From the NCBI RefSeq assembly GCF_947623445.1, contig NC_135240.1:27280001-27344000 (forward strand): a stretch of DNA of 64,000 bases. Reading direction: 5' to 3'. This document shows positions 59,210 to 64,000 of this stretch, one piece after another. The translations under genes were made by a program, and so were the position numbers. Below the pieces are notes generated by a model. The model saw only the letters and a program-made list of their open reading frames with translations, had not been told where the DNA came from and ran no database searches. How positions within the stretch are numbered: the first letter of the stretch is position 1; each line of letters opens with the position of its first letter. Source of the stretch: Clavelina lepadiformis (lineage: Eukaryota; Chordata; Ascidiacea; Aplousobranchia; Clavelinidae).

Positions 59210-60208
59210 GGCCACGATTAATCGCGTAGCAGTTTAATCAAACCGATAAAATTGCTTTCATATAGCACAAAAAGTTTACTATGTTTTTAGCTTATTAGTC
59301 AATGTTTTTATGGGATTCCACCGAATAGGCACGAATATGGTATCCAATATGGAAAATCAATTATTATACATAGTCTGCCGCAGATGATTTCATTCAATCA
59401 CATGCAGTCTTATCGTTTTGTAGACGTAATCAGATCATTATTTGCTGAGGCGTTAATCACCATATATCCCTAATCATTTCTTTCATTATTAACTCTGTGT
59501 GAATGGAAAACAATGCCAGTTGCTGCTGACATTTGCTAATGAACGGGAACACTGACATAGCAAAATGGATTAAAACCCAACGTTTAGGATTTGCAGCGTG
59601 CGTTGCAGTTTGCAAGCACCGATACCGGAACAAACACGCATGCGTATCGCATTTGTTACGTCAACGCAGACGACGGAATATATTTTATTAACTGGTTTAT
59701 TTATGCGCCGCACACACAAACAATGGAATTTGTAACGCTTGAATGGTGACATCAACAGCAGCCAAGCATGCTTCCAGAAATGTAATGTATCATCCATAAT
59801 TTCCCAGTTGCACGAACTACGAAGCCATAGGACGCATAACTTGATACATTGAAAGTATTGATATTCTTTTTCAACACAAATTTAGTTAAAAGTTTAGTTA
59901 AAAGCTTGTTGGTTTTGGTCACGCACTTATAAAAGTTCGGTTAGTTGGGATAACAAATTCGTATCCTAAAATCAATCCAAAATAAATTATGTGTTTGTTA
60001 GAAGAAAGACTGTTTACCAATATCTTCTTCTAGTCAATTTACGACATCATTTCTTTGCACTACCGTACCAGTACTATTATACCAAATAGTTGAGCATGAG
60101 AGTGCTCTTGTAGGTAGCAAGGTCACACAGTGCACAAACAGATAACTTCTATTTAATTTCAAAAACCAACTTATAATAATTAGTCAATCATCTTTTACTG
60201 CATAAATA

Positions 60209-60827
60209 CAGTACAGTCGAATCCGCTTAATTCGGACACCAGATAACCCGGACAACCGTTTTATTCGGCCAAAATGCTCGGGAACGGAACAAAAGTAAAA
60301 ATTGAACGTAAAAAACTCCTGTTAATTCGGACGATTCTCCGCTTAATTCGGACACAGGTTCGCAATTCCATCGTTAGGTTATGACACAATAAACAGTACT
60401 TCGTTCGTTTTAAGACAAGATTCAATTGCATTATGAGCGATTATGGTGAAACAATGACGATCGATGCAGTAACAATCGACAATGAACTCATATAACGCCG
60501 TGCCAGCTTCATAGTCGCTTTTACTTCGGTACAATCGCGTCCATCTTGTAGGACAAAATTGTACAGAAAAGTTTAGCACAAAAAGTGAAATTGCTCACTA
60601 AAGTAAACGAAGACGTTTTATGCGATCAGTGCCAGTTACTGCAGTATAGCGCAGCTGCAATTCATTTATTACGCAACACTACAGTATTTTAAATGCGTTT
60701 TTTGCCTTTATGCATGACCATGAAATGAACAATTGATTTTCCGCTTAATTCGGACAAAGCCGTTTCTCCGCTTAATTCGGCCTAAAGTGAGCGGAACCAA
60801 AGTGTCCGAATTAAGTGGAGTCGACTG
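60209..60827. mobile_element. Pogo/Tigger-like MITE in copy B only
   Basis: The ends CAGT(A)CAGTCGAATCCGCTT and the inverted CAGTCGACTCCACTTAATTC are followed by GGACAC. It is flanked by TA dinucleotides (60207-60208 and 60828-60829). Repeated TCCGCTTAATTCGGAC motifs occur inside. The matching position in copy A (about 50893) has no insertion. TA duplication and end sequence fit the Tc1/mariner-pogo group. There is no transposase frame. Confidence 0.85.
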
Positions 60828-62502
60828 TATTAAAAAAGTCTGACCAACCCGCTCACTACATTCGTCGAAATGAGTTTTCCGACACCAACTCTTCATTGAT
60901 ACAGGTGCTTGAACCATGTTTGAAGACAATCCAACTAAGTGACGTCACATTATTATCGGCTCCCAGCATAGCTTTTTGAAAATGGTTTTGCCAATAAATC
61001 GTTAACGAAAAAATAGTGAGAAATTTGGCTTATGTTTTATAAGTAGAAAATTGTCAGTGTTGCATTTCGAAAATAATTTTCGTAAGCATTCAAATATTTA
61101 CGAGGTGTCTGCGACTTTATTTTCATGAAAATACTCTGACAAAGGACAAAATTTTATCTGCAACTAATTAGCTTTATACATTAATGTATTTGCCTGCAGC
61201 TGTATTGGTTTCAGAAATCTCTTGGTAATTTGTACTTCCATAACTAATTTCATATCAATAAATACTTCTCAAACTACTTCTTATTTCAGTAGTTCAAAAG
61301 GTTCTACTTCAAATTTAAGTGCAGCTTTCAAACCATAATACTTGTACTTTAGTGACTTTACTTAAGTAACTTATGTGATTAATTTAACCACCACTGGTCA
61401 TTGTTTTAAAATCAATCTCAACATACTGCTTGGATGACACTCCATAGTGATCTATGAAGTTGTGAGCTAAACAAAACAAAAAAGGATATTTAATGTAAAG
61501 TTGGACTAATACCACACGAATGACATTGTTTATATTTGTAACCTATTTCCTGGGGAAAGAAACTGAATGCGCAAAACTGTAAAATGAAGAGGACACAAAG
61601 AAATTGCAAAAAAATACAAGTACTGTATTTAGAAATGATGCATTCAACAAAATGAGAGCAACATATGCTAGCATTGCTATGTGCAGCAAAGCAGCATTGC
61701 TGGTGCGAAAGCAGTTTTAATACTAACATTACAATAACTCTGTATGTAAACAAACATCAAAAATATCTTTTAGAAGGTTCACTAAACCAATTAAGGCTTT
61801 ATGATCGTATCATTTACATTTAAAAGAGAATTAAGCCGTAAAACTGAAAACATCAAATAAATTCCAAGGTAAAGTTTGACAGTCAATCAGTTTTAGAAGT
61901 AGTTGCAAAAGCTTTAGGAAGGGTGCAAATTATTTTTGTATCTTGTTGAATTGACTGCAACTATATACCGATAACTTTGCTCCCTTTGAAGAAGAATTTA
62001 TATAATTCATAAAATATTGTGGTTGCTTTTATCAACATTGAAAATATTTAATTCTTATTTTTCTTTGGGGCAAAGCAAATTTCTTGTAATATCAGGTCAC
62101 TCATTTACTCCGGTTGACACCTATTTTCCAAACAAGCGAATATGAGTAGCAAAAAACTACATATGATGTGAATACAGAAATATAAAGAAAATGCAAAAAT
62201 TAATTTATCAATCCAAAGACATTGCAATCAGCGAAAATCAAAAAAATGAGACAGACATATTAAATTGGTTCATATTTTGTAATGTGACGTTTGCAAATGT
62301 TTAAAAATAAAACAAGATCTTTATGGCACAAAACATAATAATCATTGGCATAAATAACAAATCATCAAACTAGCTTTATGTGATAGAAGTTTTAATACTA
62401 ACATGACTGTACCTCTGAATATAAACAAATATTAAAACATTGCCACATCAATATTTACAATAGATCTTATTAAAACTTAAACCATACATTTCATTAATTC
62501 AC

Positions 62503-63774
62503 TCACCAGTGTGGATTTTTACATGTTGCTTCAAAGTACTGTTTCACGAAAATGACTTGAAATAAAGATTGCATTAACAAGAGCATTCTCCAAACATAGC
62601 AAATTGCTATTTTGTGAAAATGATTTACAACAATCCCTGCGTTAATAAAGTCTCTCCCCAGTTTGGACTTCCAAAAGGATGTTTTGCGAAAATGATTTAC
62701 AGCAAACATTGCCTCGATAAGGGCGACCTTAAATATGGATATTCGAATGTTGCTTCAAAGTACTGTTTCTCAAAAATTTCCTGAAGCAAATATCACATTG
62801 ATAAGGGCGTTCTCCACTGTGGACTTTCATATGTTGCAGTAAATTGCTGTTTTCTGAAAGCGATTTAAAGCAAACATCACGATGATAAGGGCGCTCTCCG
62901 GTGTGGACAGTCATATGTTGCTTCAATAGGCGAAACTGATTTGAAGCAAACTTTGCATTGATAAAGGCTGCTCTCCAGTGTGGACTTTCATATGTTGCTT
63001 CAAATCGCTGTTTTGTGAAAATGATTTGCAACAAATTTTGCATTGATGAGGACGCTCTCCAGTATGGATTTTCATATGATGCTGCAAATGGCTGTTTCTC
63101 GAAAATGATTTGCAACAAAATTTGCATTGATAAGGTTGCTCTCCAGTGTGGACTTTCATATGATGCTTCAATAGGCTGTTTCGCGAAAATGATTTGCAAC
63201 AAAATTTGCTTTGATAAGGGCGCTCTCCAGTGTGGACTTTTATATACTTTTTTACTTTGTTGTTATCAGGAAATTTCGTAGCCAATTTGTTGTATTCCTC
63301 ATGTGAGTTTCTTTTATTTAAGTTTTCAGAATCAACAACATCATCATCGAATGTTGAATTCCCTTCATTCTCTGACTGAGGGAATTCATTAATTGAAATG
63401 AGAGTAAATGTATCATCTGTCTCAGTTGGGAAAATCTCAATATCCTGCAACAACAAACATTTTTCGTCAATAGCTTCAAGATGAGCTATAGGTGATGCCT
63501 TCTCTGAATGCACTTCCTGAATACAAATGCTAGTATCAGACTCAGACGGTATAGCTTATGGTTGTAATGTTTCTTCAAATGGCATTGCATTGCTCATAGT
63601 TTTAGTTCTTTTTGTTTCTGCAAGAAGCTTTAAATACATGTCTTCCATGTTTTCTTGTACCTTTACAAATTCCATTTAATCCTGTGATAACTTGTTGCAT
63701 TGATTTTAATTCTTGCAAAATAAGATCATTCAATGCTTTTAAAACAACTTCAAGTTGTATATGACTGGTTGACA
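62503..63774 (-). pseudogene. Zinc-finger pseudogene in copy B
   Basis: It is homologous to the 53057-55315 gene but broken. In the N-terminal part a TCA serine codon is TAA (about 63558). It keeps only three good fingers (SFSRNSLLKHH, SFSRNSHLQHH, SFSQNSDLKQH). An extra T in the linker near 62970 shifts the frame so the array stops after FAY. Beyond the shift, fingers with HMTVHTGERPYH and HMKVHSGERPYQC and a final HSNIHI remain readable in another frame. The N-terminal exon here (about 63774-63600) also reads in a different frame from that of copy A. Confidence 0.85.
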
Positions 63775-64000
63775 TTCTGTAGTTGCATATGATGCTGTTT
63801 ATACTTATGACCTGCACGCTAAGTACAGAAAGATAAATGTTAAAGCTTGAAAATAGATAAACATAAAAAACATTTTGACAGATAGATTGACAGATTTGCA
63901 ATCTACAATAATCAAAATAAAATGAAAAAAAATTCCTAAAGTTAATTCATGTAGTGTAACTGTTGCTAGTGTTTACAAATATGCTCAAACAAACAGGCTT

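Larger units (their letters stand above)
59210..64000. repeat. Tandem segmental duplication, copy B (continues past the window)
   Basis: It matches copy A from 49567 onward through the zinc-finger gene's 5' end (63774 corresponds to 55315) and beyond to the window edge. It lacks the hAT insertion, carries a pogo-like insertion, and has lost roughly 1.5 kb of finger repeats compared with copy A. Confidence 0.9.

Noticed and set aside
1..64000. tRNA, rRNA or spliced-leader RNA genes
   Set aside because: None recognised by eye on either strand; a covariance-model scan would be needed to exclude them.

Overview
This is an AT-rich animal (eukaryotic) window with intron-containing genes, GT-AG splice sites, AATAAA poly(A) signals and many small DNA-transposon relics. 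The protein families are typical of deuterostomes. Compact genes, tail-to-tail pairs with touching 3' ends, and two same-strand genes separated by only 4 nt suggest an ascidian (tunicate)-like genome. That organism assignment is inference.

Layout: (1) 405-862 (+) holds the last two exons of a phosphorylase b kinase alpha-type regulatory subunit ending in a CAAX box. (2) 1.2-10.8 kb is non-genic, with three hAT-type relics and many CRE-like TGACGTCA motifs. (3) 12.5-21.4 kb (+) is a complete 17-exon FCHSD2/nervous wreck gene (F-BAR plus two SH3), with a possible alternative first exon at 10849-11349. (4) 22.0-30.4 kb (-) is a complete 15-exon GLYR1/NPAC gene (PWWP plus beta-hydroxyacid dehydrogenase), convergent with FCHSD2. 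(5) 34.2-44.4 kb (+) is a Jade-family PHD-finger gene with an unusually long C-terminal region. (6) 44.9-49.3 kb (-) holds ZC3HC1/NIPA, LAMTOR3 and an intronless OSTM1. LAMTOR3 and ZC3HC1 look like a two-gene operon. (7) 49.6-64.0 kb is a tandem duplication carrying C2H2 zinc-finger genes: one 20-finger ORF, at least two broken relatives, and insertions (hAT, pogo-like, Mutator-like) that differ between the copies.

The conserved genes serve glycogen breakdown control, membrane/actin remodelling (FCHSD2), chromatin reading and histone acetylation (GLYR1, Jade), lysosomal signalling and chloride transport (LAMTOR3, OSTM1) and nuclear/SCF function (ZC3HC1). They are not one pathway, although OSTM1 and LAMTOR3 both act at the lysosomal membrane. 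Gene models were built by joining exons by eye using splice phase and family similarity; no alignment or transcript data were available.
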